A stretch of 64,000 nt of DNA from Cyclobacteriaceae bacterium (lineage in GTDB: Bacteria; Bacteroidota; Bacteroidia; Cytophagales; Cyclobacteriaceae), in NCBI GenBank assembly GCA_019638275.1, contig JAHBUC010000011.1:62001-126000 (forward strand). Direction: 5' to 3'. A model generated the notes under the pieces. That model was not told the origin of the DNA. It searched no databases and saw only the letters and a list, made by a program, of their open reading frames with translations. Below are positions 1 to 9,278 of the stretch, in pieces (the first letter of the stretch is position 1; each line of letters begins with the position of its first letter). The position numbers were made by a program, and so were the translations under genes.

Positions 1-457
1 CACCAAAAAAACCACTGAGTGCTCCGCCAAGCGGAAGTTTGTTTCTATCGAACTGCAGTTTGCTGAAATACGGAATGAGATCGATGAGGGCGAAAATCAA
101 CAGTAGTACCGAAACGATAAACTTCATCGGGTAAACCGAAATCACTCGCTCACCTAACTGATAGGTAAAGAGTGGTTCCCACTCCGTGATGTTAAGCAAC
201 AGCCAGGAGCCAATAATAGCAGCCACTACGGCCGGTATACCAAAACGCAGCAACACCTGCTTATCGGCATGACGACCGACCAAAACCAACTTGAAAATAT
301 TATTAAAGAAATGCACTACACCGGTTAAGGCAATGGCCAGATCAACCGGAAAGAAAATCATGAACACAGGTGTGAGGATAGTACCCAACCCAAAGCCCGA
401 GAAGAAAGTAAGGATGGCGGTAAAAAATGCTACGATACAAATAATAAGAATATCCAT
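1..457 (-). CDS. TauE/SafE family membrane exporter, C-terminus cut by window edge
   Basis: Reading back from the ATG at 455-457 gives an open frame to the left edge, about 152 residues with no stop. It begins MDILIICIVAFFTAILTFF and continues with long hydrophobic helices and a GFGLGT turn. This fits the N-terminal half of the TauE/SafE (sulfite exporter / UPF0721) permeases, which are inner-membrane proteins thought to export sulfite, sulfoacetate or similar organic anions. The substrate cannot be read from the sequence. Its start codon overlaps by one base the stop codon of the cytochrome-like lipoprotein gene upstream (TGATG), so the two are probably co-transcribed and translationally coupled. 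Confidence 0.8.
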   Translation of the reverse strand, partial: MDILIICIVAFFTAILTFFSGFGLGTILTPVFMIFFPVDLAIALTGVVHFFNNIFKLVLVGRHADKQVLLRFGIPAVVAAIIGSWLLLNITEWEPLFTYQLGERVISVYPMKFIVSVLLLIFALIDLIPYFSKLQFDRNKLPLGGALSGFFG

Positions 458-933
458 CACTTCGAAATTACAGAAGTTCTTACAACAGGTTTATTAACAT
501 GAAAGAAAGGCACTTTCTCTTTCGTGTGGCAGGCGTTACAACTTATAGTAAATATCCGGAAGGATTCGTTGAATATTGCTGTATCCCCTTTTTGAACCGC
601 ACTATACATGAGAGGCAAATCATTTTGCAAAAAATAATCTCCTGATTCCTTTCGTAGCGGCCTACGTTCAATGGCATGCGTGAGCGACAACTTAATCTTG
701 TCGAGTTGATAGGTGGCATACTCCCAATTTTCATCCTGCCCGGCCCAATACAATTCCTGATAGCGGTGTCCGATCTCCATCATGGCAACATCCAGACCAC
801 GAAAATGCTTTTCAGCTGTGTTCAATTGTTCAGTTTCTGTACCCGTAATCCAATCGCCTTGAACAGGTTTTGTATTGCAGGAAAAAATAACCGCTGCTAA
901 AAGAACCAGGAAGAATACAACATTCAGTTTCAT
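457..933 (-). CDS. Small lipoprotein with one CxxCH haem-binding motif
   Basis: The product has 158 residues from the ATG at 931-933. An earlier in-frame start lies 30 bases upstream, but 933 gives a clean lipoprotein signal (MKLNVVFFLVLLAAVIFSC, lipid-accepting Cys19). A single CNACH motif at about residues 132-136 near the C-terminus, after mostly helical sequence, suggests a monohaem cytochrome c of the helical-bundle (c'-like) kind, where the haem motif is C-terminal. It would be an outer- or inner-membrane-anchored periplasmic electron carrier. No partner oxidase is nearby. The stop overlaps the start of the TauE/SafE gene, hinting at a shared sulfur or redox task, but that is inference. 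Confidence 0.75.
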   Translation of the reverse strand: MKLNVVFFLVLLAAVIFSCNTKPVQGDWITGTETEQLNTAEKHFRGLDVAMMEIGHRYQELYWAGQDENWEYATYQLDKIKLSLTHAIERRPLRKESGDYFLQNDLPLMYSAVQKGDTAIFNESFRIFTISCNACHTKEKVPFFHVNKPVVRTSVISK

Positions 934-1003
934 AGCAGTAAACTTTTGCTTCAATCTATGCAAAGTTAAAACTACCGGTTGAATAGATTGCCAATCCTAA
1001 CTG

Positions 1004-1480
1004 CTATTCTGCATGATTTACAGCTTTAATCCCCGAAACATGTGAAGCAATCGCTTTCCACTCGCCTTGCCGCTTGATCAATATATTACTGGATTGATAT
1101 ATCATTTTATAAGGACCGTTCTCATCCTCACCTTCTATGTGGCCCGTTCCGGCAACAACAGCCGTTCCGTTTTCAAAAATATCCAATCGCTTGATTTCAA
1201 ACCGGAAAGAATCATAGGAAGGTTTATTTTTCTTGATGTAGTCCAGTTCAAATTTTTTATCCGACCAGTTTCCATCGGAATCAATCAGTTGAAATTCATC
1301 GGCCAGAATCTGATCCAGCAACACGGTATCCTGTTCGCGATAAGCCTTTGGCCACAAAACTTCTTTTAATGTGGTGAGCTTTTCCCGATCATCAACTGTT
1401 AGCACAGCGGTCTTCTCCGACTTTTCTGTACAACCGGTTAATACTGCGATAAGCAGAATAAGGACAAATAGATTTTTCAT
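1004..1480 (-). CDS. Lipoprotein with SnoaL/DUF4440-like (NTF2-fold) domain
   Basis: The product has 158 residues when started at the ATG at 1478-1480, which gives a typical lipoprotein signal (MKNLFVLILLIAVLTGC); the longer 169-residue reading adds an unlikely leader. The rest, about residues 30-155, has the look of the SnoaL-like/DUF4440 cone fold: an early helix, the phrase LLADEF-like 'DQILADEFQLIDSDG', a middle strand 'VVAGTGHIEGE' and the closing 'ILIKRQGEWKAIASHVS'. Such proteins bind small ligands or act as unannotated enzymes; no catalytic residues can be assigned. It appears to be a single gene, and its function is unknown. Confidence 0.65.
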   Translation of the reverse strand: MKNLFVLILLIAVLTGCTEKSEKTAVLTVDDREKLTTLKEVLWPKAYREQDTVLLDQILADEFQLIDSDGNWSDKKFELDYIKKNKPSYDSFRFEIKRLDIFENGTAVVAGTGHIEGEDENGPYKMIYQSSNILIKRQGEWKAIASHVSGIKAVNHAE

Positions 1481-1556
1481 AACAGCAGGGGTTTCAGGCA
1501 AGATAGCCATCACCCGACTACCGGGCAGGATATTAACAACTCCTTAACACTTCTGC

Positions 1557-1988
1557 CTAACCAATCCACCCCTTTGCTTTAGCCGTACGTGAAATAAAAA
1601 CAAGCGCCACAGAAAACAGGGGAATCATAATGGCCATAGCCATTCCGCTGGATTCAAACGCAGGTGAATTTTCGACCATAAACATATCGTAGCTCCATTG
1701 TGCCACCACACAAACCAACGACACCACAAATACCCAATAGGCCAATGCTTTGCGCAACAGCAATAACAAGGAACCCAATGTTCCGCCAAAAACAGCCAGT
1801 GCAAATACACCCATGTACCACGCGGGTTGATTTTGCAAATACACTTGTTGTTCTTGCGGCAAGGCAGCCATGGCTTCGTCCGTCATATATGCACGCATCA
1901 GGTAGGCCATAATTCCCAGGGCGTTCCAGAGCAGGGCAACTACGGCCACAATCCAGAACCAAACAGGAGGTTTTGTTGAGGTTGACAT
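1557..1988 (-). CDS. Four-helix integral membrane protein of unknown function
   Basis: The product has 143 residues with four clear hydrophobic segments, at about 8-30, 57-78, 84-104 and 117-136. It starts MSTSTKPPVWFWIVAVVALLW and has a short charged loop rich in Ala, Gln and Glu between helices one and two. Proteins of this shape are common in Bacteroidota and usually carry no functional name. There is no catalytic motif and no obvious operon partner. Antisense open frames over this gene are shadows. Confidence 0.7.
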   Translation of the reverse strand: MSTSTKPPVWFWIVAVVALLWNALGIMAYLMRAYMTDEAMAALPQEQQVYLQNQPAWYMGVFALAVFGGTLGSLLLLLRKALAYWVFVVSLVCVVAQWSYDMFMVENSPAFESSGMAMAIMIPLFSVALVFISRTAKAKGWIG

Positions 1989-2065
1989 AAATTTTAAAGG
2001 GTTGGTTGGATAGGGAAGTTACAGCATTTTTTTAATTAAACATCTGCCTCCTATCTAAATTCCTG

Positions 2066-2215
2066 CGTCATTGCGAACGGAAGGGCTGGAGGGTGTGATG
2101 GAGTGAAGCAATCCCAATCTACACGTTTAGCGTTCACTTCATAGCGCTGGATTGCTTCGTCACAAAAAGGATTTGTATGAGTGATAAAGTTAAGTTTACG
2201 TTCCTCGCAATGACG
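2066..2215. repeat. Nested inverted-repeat intergenic element (CGTCATTGCGA type)
   Basis: Most of the gene-free stretch 1989-2322 is this element. Its ends are CGTCATTGCGA (2066-2076) and the exact reverse complement TCGCAATGACG (2205-2215). An inner pair, GAAGCAATCC (2105-2114) and GGATTGCTTC (2149-2158), is also exact. The whole could fold into a long cruciform or RNA hairpin. Elements with this wording occur widely between genes in Bacteroidota. Any small open frames inside it are not credible genes. Confidence 0.8.
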
Positions 2216-2322
2216 GGCAATGTTGTTCTGAGACTTTTAACAAATACTTCATTGATTCTTTCTTCGGATCCATCCCAACCTATTTCACCAAAGCTGTGTC
2301 TAATCAGGCAAAAGGATACGTT

Positions 2323-2679
2323 ATGCGTTTATTCGGATTTACCTTCATGTTTCTTGCCCTCTGGCAATGCGACACCACGGAAGTAATCATTTGCTTTCCG
2401 CAAGAATGCCACACCAAAGCCACTGTTAAAGACCTGACCGGCCTTGACGGCTGCGGACTGGTGTTTGAACTGGAAGACGGCACCATCCTTGAGCCTGAAC
2501 GCAGGGTTTACGTTCAGCCGCCAAAGCCGGAAGAAGATCCACTGTATTATTTTGAGTTGGTTGCCGGTCAGAAAGTTGTGATCGGATACGAAACCTCCAA
2601 TGCGGGATCAATTTGTATGGCAGGAGATGTGGTGTTTGTGACGTGTATTAAGTCTGTTCAAACAGGCGGAAGCCAATAA
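2323..2679 (+). CDS. Small Cys-rich lipoprotein, unknown function
   Basis: The product has 118 residues from the ATG at 2323; an in-frame GTG nine codons earlier is less likely because 2323 gives the signal sequence directly (MRLFGFTFMFLALWQC, lipid Cys at 16). The mature part has several cysteines (in 'CFPQEC', 'DGCGLVF', 'SICMAGDVVFVTC') and two beta-rich stretches 'GLVFELEDGTILEP' and 'YYFELVAGQKVVIGYE'. These suggest a small disulfide-bonded beta domain in the cell envelope. No family was recognised. The gene abuts the converging RDD gene, stop to stop with no spacer. Confidence 0.7.
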   Translation: MRLFGFTFMFLALWQCDTTEVIICFPQECHTKATVKDLTGLDGCGLVFELEDGTILEPERRVYVQPPKPEEDPLYYFELVAGQKVVIGYETSNAGSICMAGDVVFVTCIKSVQTGGSQ

Positions 2680-3117
2680 CTAGCGCCTCAATACAATTGT
2701 TCCTGAAAGCAGATCATGAAGAGCCTGTCTCCTTGGGGTCATATCAATCAGAAAAACTCCAACAACAGAAATAGCAGAAATTATTTTGAGGACATTTCTT
2801 ACCAATGCCTTTAAAAAGGAAATTCTTTTGTACGCTGTATCATATACTTTAATCTTCATAAACCATTTTCCAATGGTTGCCTGTAACGGGGAACTTTCTA
2901 ATGCTGAACTGTAAATAAAAAGCAGGGCTAGCATCAATAAATTGATACTAACTTCATTCATCATAATTCCGAAAGCAATCTCATCTGATAAATCAGTTGG
3001 TCGTTCAGACAGTAAGGATGGTATTACAAATAAAATGAATGGTAATATAATATTATTGAATATCCAGAAATCTATCCAAAACGCCAGAGCCCTAAACCAA
3101 AACTGAGTTTGAAGCAT
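2680..3117 (-). CDS. RDD family membrane protein
   Basis: The product is about 145 residues from the ATG at 3115-3117; an upstream ATG at 3160-3162 would add 15 polar residues. The N-terminal FRALAFWIDFWIF carries the Arg/Asp pair that names the RDD family. Three to four membrane segments follow. The C-terminal half holds the usual amphipathic tail 'PLQATIGKWFMKIKVYD', then 'KALVRNVLK' and 'RRQALHDLLSGTIVLRR'. RDD proteins are inner-membrane proteins, some implicated in Na+/H+ or compatible-solute transport; no substrate can be inferred here. Confidence 0.8.
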   Translation of the reverse strand: MLQTQFWFRALAFWIDFWIFNNIILPFILFVIPSLLSERPTDLSDEIAFGIMMNEVSINLLMLALLFIYSSALESSPLQATIGKWFMKIKVYDTAYKRISFLKALVRNVLKIISAISVVGVFLIDMTPRRQALHDLLSGTIVLRR

Positions 3118-3241
3118 TGAACTCGATCCATGAACAAACTTAATACGACTCACGCTTTGCAATCAGGTTGATTAATTTCTATCGCTAAAGATAAGATGCC
3201 GGTTCAATAATTCCCTATCTTGCCTCAAAGCGATTTGTTTT

Positions 3242-4528
3242 ATGTCAGAGAAAAAACGCGTGTGCGTTATCGGGGCGGGACCATCAGGAATAACAGCTGC
3301 TAAAAACCTGTTGGACGAACACCATACCGTTGTCGTTTACGATTTTGGCCATGAGGTTGGCGGCAACTGGGTGTTCAGCGATAAGCCTTCTCACTCCAGC
3401 GTTTTTGAAACCACGCACATCATCAGTTCGAAAACACTTTCGCAATACGATGATTTTCCCATGCCGGAGGATTATCCCGATTATCCATCGCATAACCAAC
3501 TGGCGGCTTACTTTCAGGCCTACGCCAAAAAGTTCAACCTATATCCGCATATTGAATTTGAAACACTGGTGGTTCACTGCTCACGCGATTCACACGGCAA
3601 GTGGCACGTAACCACCAAAAAGTACGATCGCGTAAAAACGGAAGTCTTCGATGTCCTGGCTGTTTGCAACGGGCACCATTGGAAACCCCGTTACCCCGAA
3701 TATCCCGGTGAGTTTACGGGCAGGTTCATGCACTCACATGATGTAAAACGCTTTTCTGATTTTGCCGGTGAGCGCGTATTGGTGATCGGGGGTGGCAACT
3801 CCGCCTGCGATGTAGCGGTGGAATCGTGCCGCGTTTCAGCTGCTACCGACATCAGTTGGCGCAGGGGCTATTGGGTTATTCCAAAATTTATTTTCGGAAA
3901 ACCTTCCGATACCATTGGCAGTGCGGTAATAAACCTGCTACCAATATTCATATCACGCAAAGTAACCAGCCTGATGGTGCGCATCCTGCAGGGAAGAAAC
4001 ACCCGCTATGGCTTACCCGAACCGGAACACGATTTCGGTTTTCATCATCCAACCCTCAACAGCGAATTGTTTTATTTCATCCGGCACGGAAAAATAAAAC
4101 CGCGACCCGACATCCAACGCTTTGAAGGAAACACAGTCCACTTCACGGATGGAACTTCAGCCGAATACGATACCGTTGTAGCCTGTACGGGCTATTGGAT
4201 TGATCATCCGTTTTTCGATAAATCGTTTATCGATTACTCGCATGGCGATGTGCCGCTGTACCTGCGCATGTTGCACCCCGAAATTCCAAACCTGTATTTC
4301 ATCGGGTTGTTTCAACCCATCGGTTGCATCTGGCCGGGATCGGAACTGCAAAGTAAAATCATGGCGCGCGAACTTGCCGGTAAATGGAAACGACCGGATA
4401 ACATCAAAACACTGGCACAACGCGAAGTGGATCATCCGGATTACCGGCAAATCAAAACACCGCGCCACACCATTACGGTTGATTACCACAAATTCAGGAA
4501 GCGATTGTTGCGCGAACTGAAATCGTAG
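3242..4528 (+). CDS. Flavin-containing monooxygenase (FMO / YUCCA-like class B)
   Basis: The product has 428 residues. An FAD-binding Rossmann motif sits at the N-terminus (VCVIGAGPSG, about 8-17). The FMO identifying region, a variant of FxGxxxHxxx, reads 'FTGRFMHSHDVK' near residue 158. A second, NADPH-binding glycine motif (VLVIGGGNSACDVA) lies near residue 183. The late 'VACTGYWIDHPF' corresponds to the FATGY-type motif. The enzyme would oxygenate soft nucleophiles (N or S) or do Baeyer-Villiger chemistry with NADPH and O2 in the cytoplasm; the substrate is unknown. It stands alone, upstream of an FtsX-type permease. A possible -7 element TATCTTG lies at 3216-3222. Confidence 0.92.
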   Translation: MSEKKRVCVIGAGPSGITAAKNLLDEHHTVVVYDFGHEVGGNWVFSDKPSHSSVFETTHIISSKTLSQYDDFPMPEDYPDYPSHNQLAAYFQAYAKKFNLYPHIEFETLVVHCSRDSHGKWHVTTKKYDRVKTEVFDVLAVCNGHHWKPRYPEYPGEFTGRFMHSHDVKRFSDFAGERVLVIGGGNSACDVAVESCRVSAATDISWRRGYWVIPKFIFGKPSDTIGSAVINLLPIFISRKVTSLMVRILQGRNTRYGLPEPEHDFGFHHPTLNSELFYFIRHGKIKPRPDIQRFEGNTVHFTDGTSAEYDTVVACTGYWIDHPFFDKSFIDYSHGDVPLYLRMLHPEIPNLYFIGLFQPIGCIWPGSELQSKIMARELAGKWKRPDNIKTLAQREVDHPDYRQIKTPRHTITVDYHKFRKRLLRELKS

Positions 4529-4648
4529 TCCGTTTCCGGACAAGAACCGATCGGCAAAAACACCATCCATCACAAATTTTTGAGGTTTATCAACTAACTG
4601 CAAACGGGCTACATCCTATTGCGTAGTATCACCATAAACCTCATTGCT

Positions 4649-7084
4649 ATGCTTCGTAATTTTTTCAAAACTGCTTACCGGAATATTCTCAAATACAAGT
4701 CGTACTCCCTTATCAATTTCATCGGGCTTACCTGTGGCATTGCCCTCACCTTGCTCATTTTGGTTTACGTTCGCAGTGAGTTGAGTTACGATCGCTTTCA
4801 TGAGAAGGCCGATCGACTTTACCGACTTCGGTATTCTGCACCCAACGGGTTGGAGCTGGCCACCACGCCCCCACCCATCGCACCAAAATTAAAAGATGAG
4901 TTTTCAGAAATAGAGGAAGCCGCCCGGGTTTACATTCGAAACGTAAGCATCAGCTTGCCCAATGAGGCCGAAGCATTTGAAGAAAGTGGGGTTGTGTTTG
5001 CAGATTCTACCATCACCAAGATGTTTACACTCGATTTCGTAAAAGGAAATCCGAAAAATGCGTTGCACAACAAATTCACGGTGCTGATCAACGAAGAGAT
5101 GGCTGAAAAATATTTTGGTGATAAAAACCCGATTGGCGAGTCTTTAATCTTTTCAGGAAGGCAATCTTTTAAAGTGGTGGGTGTAGTGAAAGATTTCCCT
5201 GAAAATTCTCACCTCCGTTTCAACATGCTGGTTCCGTATGATGACATGTTCGACCTGGAAGACGAGCGAACCGAGGCCGTACTACGCAACAACCTCTCGC
5301 GTAATTTTGTCATCAGTCATTCGTACACGTATGTTTTGCTGCACCCAGGTGCTACACCCGACAACATCAATGCCGGCATGGAAGCCTTCATCAAGAAACA
5401 TGCTGAACCCATTTTCCTGGTGGGTCAGGTATTTACCCTCATGCCGCTTGTGGACATCCATTTAAAAAGTACACTGATGGCCGAGCCCACTGCCACCAAC
5501 ACCATGACCAACATTTACATTTTTATTGGCGTGGGCATTCTTACCCTGCTCATTGCTTCCATCAATTACATCAACCTGAGCACGGCACAGTCATTTACGC
5601 GCATGAAAGAAATCGGGATAAGAAAAATAATGGGCTCGATGAAGTACCAGCTCATCACCCAGTTTCTTGCCGAAAGTTTTTTGTTCTGCCTCGTCTCATT
5701 GGCAATGGCTTACCTTGTATTTGATGCAGCCCTGCCACTCCTTAACCAGGTTACCGGTAAACACCTTGAATTCTTACAAGTGGTCGATAGCACACTCCTG
5801 CTACTATCGCTCTTGCTGCTGGTTGTTATTTCTGTGTTGGCGGGTGGCTACCCGGCTTACTTTATTTCTTCGTTCGAATCGGTAACGGCATTAAAAGGTG
5901 CAGGCACCACAGGCGATGGCAATCAGTTTCTGCGCAAAACATTGGTTGTGGTTCAATTGTCGATTGCGTGCATGCTGCTTTCAGGATCATTGCTGATTGT
6001 GAAGCAACTCAATTACCTGAACAGCCGGCCCGTTGGCTATCAGCGCGAGCACATCATCAACATTCCGTTATACAGTCAAAATATGAATGGGTATTTCCAG
6101 CAACGCGACTCTACGTTTCAGGTAAGGTTGCAAACGTTTCGCGATGTTGTGGAAGGTCAGACCGGAATCAAGAAAACCACGTTGTCGTCAGGTTCACCGG
6201 GTGGCGGAACCGTGTTCAGGGGCACGATACCCGAAGGCTTTACACGCGAGGACAACATCTTTGCCGCCAACATGTCGGTTGATTATGATTTTTTGAAAAC
6301 GTACAACATGGAACTGATTGCCGGTCGTGCCTTCAGCCTGGATTATCCTTCCGATGAGCGCGAAGGGTTTATGGTAAACGAATCGGCCATACGGGAATTC
6401 AATTGGGAAACACCCGAAAAGGCACTGGGCAAAACGATCAATCGGGAAGGAAAAAAAGGACAGGTGGTTGGCGTAGTGAAGGATTTTAATTTTGCCGACC
6501 TGACTACGGCCATTTCAGCTTTAATCTTGTCGATCGACCGCAACCAGTTCAACACACTTTCCATTCGGTTTGAAAATGCCAATGTGGAGTCCACCATCAC
6601 CAAACTGGAACAGGAATGGAACAGGTTGTTTCCTGAAAAAGCATTTGAGTTTACGTTTCTGGATGAGCAACTCAATCAGCAGTATTCCAACTTTCAGAAT
6701 TTTGGAACGATTATCCAGGTGTTTACCGGTATTGCCATTCTGATCTCCTGCCTGGGTGTGTACGGATTGGTGTTGTTTACCGTGCAACGCAAGGTGAAAG
6801 AAATTGGCGTGCGGAAAGTGTTGGGCGCCAACGTGAGCAGCATTCTCCTTCTGATTTATCGCGATTTTGCCTGGTTGATTGTACTTGGATTTATTCTGGC
6901 CATACCGGTGTCTTATTATATGATGGACCAATGGTTTACCAATTTCATTTACCATACCACGATTGATGTCGGTACGTACATCATCAGCCTCGCTTTGGTA
7001 TTTTTCATTGTTTCCTTAACCATCAGCTACCAGGCCATTCGTGCGGCACAAGCCAACCCGGTGAAGTCGCTGCGGAGTGAGTAA
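4649..7084 (+). CDS. MacB/FtsX-type ABC transporter permease, orphan
   Basis: The product has 811 residues from the ATG at 4649. A TTG 30 bases upstream also opens the frame but is less likely, since the family starts 'MLRNFFKTAYRNI'. The layout is one N-terminal membrane helix (about 20-42), a large periplasmic MacB core domain, a first FtsX block of three helices beginning 'TLLIASINYINLSTAQS' with 'EIGIRKIMGS', another helix, a second periplasmic domain, and a C-terminal FtsX block ('EIGVRKVLGANVSSI'). These permeases normally pair with an ATPase and use mechanotransmission in the periplasm. No ATPase or membrane-fusion gene is adjacent, as is usual for the many scattered copies in Cytophagales. 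Confidence 0.9.
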   Translation: MLRNFFKTAYRNILKYKSYSLINFIGLTCGIALTLLILVYVRSELSYDRFHEKADRLYRLRYSAPNGLELATTPPPIAPKLKDEFSEIEEAARVYIRNVSISLPNEAEAFEESGVVFADSTITKMFTLDFVKGNPKNALHNKFTVLINEEMAEKYFGDKNPIGESLIFSGRQSFKVVGVVKDFPENSHLRFNMLVPYDDMFDLEDERTEAVLRNNLSRNFVISHSYTYVLLHPGATPDNINAGMEAFIKKHAEPIFLVGQVFTLMPLVDIHLKSTLMAEPTATNTMTNIYIFIGVGILTLLIASINYINLSTAQSFTRMKEIGIRKIMGSMKYQLITQFLAESFLFCLVSLAMAYLVFDAALPLLNQVTGKHLEFLQVVDSTLLLLSLLLLVVISVLAGGYPAYFISSFESVTALKGAGTTGDGNQFLRKTLVVVQLSIACMLLSGSLLIVKQLNYLNSRPVGYQREHIINIPLYSQNMNGYFQQRDSTFQVRLQTFRDVVEGQTGIKKTTLSSGSPGGGTVFRGTIPEGFTREDNIFAANMSVDYDFLKTYNMELIAGRAFSLDYPSDEREGFMVNESAIREFNWETPEKALGKTINREGKKGQVVGVVKDFNFADLTTAISALILSIDRNQFNTLSIRFENANVESTITKLEQEWNRLFPEKAFEFTFLDEQLNQQYSNFQNFGTIIQVFTGIAILISCLGVYGLVLFTVQRKVKEIGVRKVLGANVSSILLLIYRDFAWLIVLGFILAIPVSYYMMDQWFTNFIYHTTIDVGTYIISLALVFFIVSLTISYQAIRAAQANPVKSLRSE

Positions 7085-7184
7085 ATCGGTAACATCCCTT
7101 CTCCGTTGCTAAAAGTTTATTTGTTTACTTCCGGTACATGGTTTTCTTTGTACTTACTGGAAGTATACATTTTAAACACACGGC

Positions 7185-9191
7185 ATGCGGAGTTTTTTCA
7201 TTCTTCTTCTTTTTATTTCAATAACTACCCAAGCGCAAATACCTGCGCATATTGACAGTCTGTTGCGTGTTCTTGAAACCACCGACAATGATTCGCTGAA
7301 GGTGAGGGCCATCAATCAGACTGCGTTTTATTTTATCTTCAACAATCCTGAAAAAGCACATGATTTGTTGCAGGAAGGGAGAAACTATGCTTCAGTCAAT
7401 CGTTTACCCTATAGCTACAACCAACTTTTAAACACAACCGGCATTTACTTCGATGTGCTCCGCGTAAGCGATTCGGCACAGTTCTACTTTGAAAAAGCAT
7501 TGCAATTAAGTCGCGAAAACCAATGGCCCGACCAGGAGGAAAAAAGCTTAAACAACTTAGGCATGAACAACCTGAACAGCGGCAGGTTCAGTGTAGCGCT
7601 TGAACACTTTTCGGCCGGTTACGAACTGGTTAAAACCAACCAACCGGAAAACTTTGTGGGCATGGGAAAATACCTGAGCAACATCGGGCTGGTGTACCAG
7701 GAATTAAAACAGTTCAGCATCGCCATCGATTACCACAAACAAGCGCTGGAATTGCGGGAGAAACATTCGCATGCCAACGACCAGGCGATATCCAACGCCA
7801 ACCTGGGGGTATGTTATAAAGGAATCGGTAACGTCAAGGAAGCGGTTGCTCATTATACCAACGCCATTGAGTTGGCAAAAGCAGCCAACAATATGCGCAT
7901 GTATTATTCGCTTCACGACAACCTGGGCAACCTTTATCTTGACACCAAAGAATATGCTCGGGCTTTGCCATTATTTCTCATCGCCTTGAGTGCACCTGAT
8001 GATCTGGGCAAAAATCCGAGAAGCAATTTGAGCGTACTCGGCAATTTAACCAGCATTCATGTTCAATTAAACCAACCCCAACAAGCGCTTGTCTATGCCA
8101 AAAAAGGCCTGGCCATTTTAGATGAACACCCCGAACTGGAAAGCTATGCCCCTACCCTTTTTAAAAGTTCGGCACAGGCACATTACTTGGTGAAAGACCC
8201 GCAAAGCGGACAAAAACTTTTCGATCGGTATGATGCGGTTCGCGACAGCGTGTTCTCGCAACAAAATGCCAATGCCATTGCCGACTTGCAGGTGAAATAT
8301 GAAACCGAAAAGAAAGAGCAGCAGATTGCCCTCACACAAGCGCAACTGGAAGAACAACAAGCCATCAATCAGCGTAACCTGTTTCTGGCCATTTCCTTAC
8401 TCCTCCTATTAATATTTTCTGTTATCCTCACGGTGTTTATCGTTAACCGCAATAAACGAAAAGCACAGCTCATGCACCAAAACCAGCAACTGCTGGTAAA
8501 ACAAACACAGATCAATGCGGCCCTGGCCTCGCAGGAAGCCGAACGAAAACGCGTTGCCCGCGACCTGCACGATGGCTTCGGTCAGCTTATTTCGGCCTTG
8601 CGCTTACACCTCGATCAACTCGATCAGGAAAAAGACTATGAAGCACGCGACCGGATTTTTGAGAAGACGGAGCGCGTTATGGAAGATATGCACACCGAAC
8701 TGCGCAACATCGCCTTTAACCTGATGCCCGCCATTCTCATTCAAAGTGGTTTGCCGGCTGCGCTGAAAGAACTGGCCGCACGCCTTTCAGCCACGGGCAA
8801 CCTCCAGGTTACAGCCAGTGATTTTGGGGTAACCGAACGACTGCATGAATTGCAGGAAATAAACCTGTATCGGATTACGCAGGAATGGATCAACAATATT
8901 TTGAAATACAATTCGCCAACCAAAATAGATATTCAGTTGGTTCAGCACGAACATTCACTCACCTATACCCTTGAAGATGATGGAAAAGGTTTTGATCGTG
9001 AAGCGCTTGAAAAAAGTAATGGAAACGGGTGGCGCAACATTCAAACCCGCCTGAATTTAATTTCCGGAAAACTGGATCTGGACACACAACCGGGCGTACG
9101 CGGCTCAACCCTCATCATTGAGTTGCCCATACATCTGGAAAATATGGAACAAGCTACTCCCCTCAGTTGGGGAGTAAAGAATACCGCGTAA
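7185..9191 (+). CDS. TPR-containing NarL-type sensor histidine kinase
   Basis: The product has 668 residues. After a signal peptide (MRSFFILLLFISITTQAQ) comes a periplasmic array of tetratricopeptide repeats (about 30-370), a coiled coil, and one membrane helix near 397-419. The cytoplasmic part has a HisKA_3 dimerisation helix with phospho-accepting His462 in 'RDLHDGFGQ'. The ATPase domain has an N-box ('ITQEWINNILKY'), a G-box 'EDDGKGFD' and a final 'GWRNIQTRLNLISG'. It senses an envelope signal through the TPRs and would phosphorylate the response regulator encoded 87 bases downstream. The stop is followed by a short spacer with no terminator, consistent with one transcript. Confidence 0.93.
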   Translation: MRSFFILLLFISITTQAQIPAHIDSLLRVLETTDNDSLKVRAINQTAFYFIFNNPEKAHDLLQEGRNYASVNRLPYSYNQLLNTTGIYFDVLRVSDSAQFYFEKALQLSRENQWPDQEEKSLNNLGMNNLNSGRFSVALEHFSAGYELVKTNQPENFVGMGKYLSNIGLVYQELKQFSIAIDYHKQALELREKHSHANDQAISNANLGVCYKGIGNVKEAVAHYTNAIELAKAANNMRMYYSLHDNLGNLYLDTKEYARALPLFLIALSAPDDLGKNPRSNLSVLGNLTSIHVQLNQPQQALVYAKKGLAILDEHPELESYAPTLFKSSAQAHYLVKDPQSGQKLFDRYDAVRDSVFSQQNANAIADLQVKYETEKKEQQIALTQAQLEEQQAINQRNLFLAISLLLLLIFSVILTVFIVNRNKRKAQLMHQNQQLLVKQTQINAALASQEAERKRVARDLHDGFGQLISALRLHLDQLDQEKDYEARDRIFEKTERVMEDMHTELRNIAFNLMPAILIQSGLPAALKELAARLSATGNLQVTASDFGVTERLHELQEINLYRITQEWINNILKYNSPTKIDIQLVQHEHSLTYTLEDDGKGFDREALEKSNGNGWRNIQTRLNLISGKLDLDTQPGVRGSTLIIELPIHLENMEQATPLSWGVKNTA

Positions 9192-9278
9192 TACGGATGG
9201 TTTATTATTTTCATCCTTTCTTGATTTGCCTCCATGAAGTTTTCATGGAGCATCAGGCGTAAGGAAATACAAAAGCAC

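Noticed and set aside
6521..6955. Antisense frames inside the first FtsX-type permease gene
   Set aside because: They overlap a full-length, well-conserved permease domain and show no independent start signals or domains.
4649..7084. Defence-associated or antibiotic efflux role for the FtsX-type permeases
   Set aside because: Stand-alone copies are very common in Cytophagales and carry no specific clue here.
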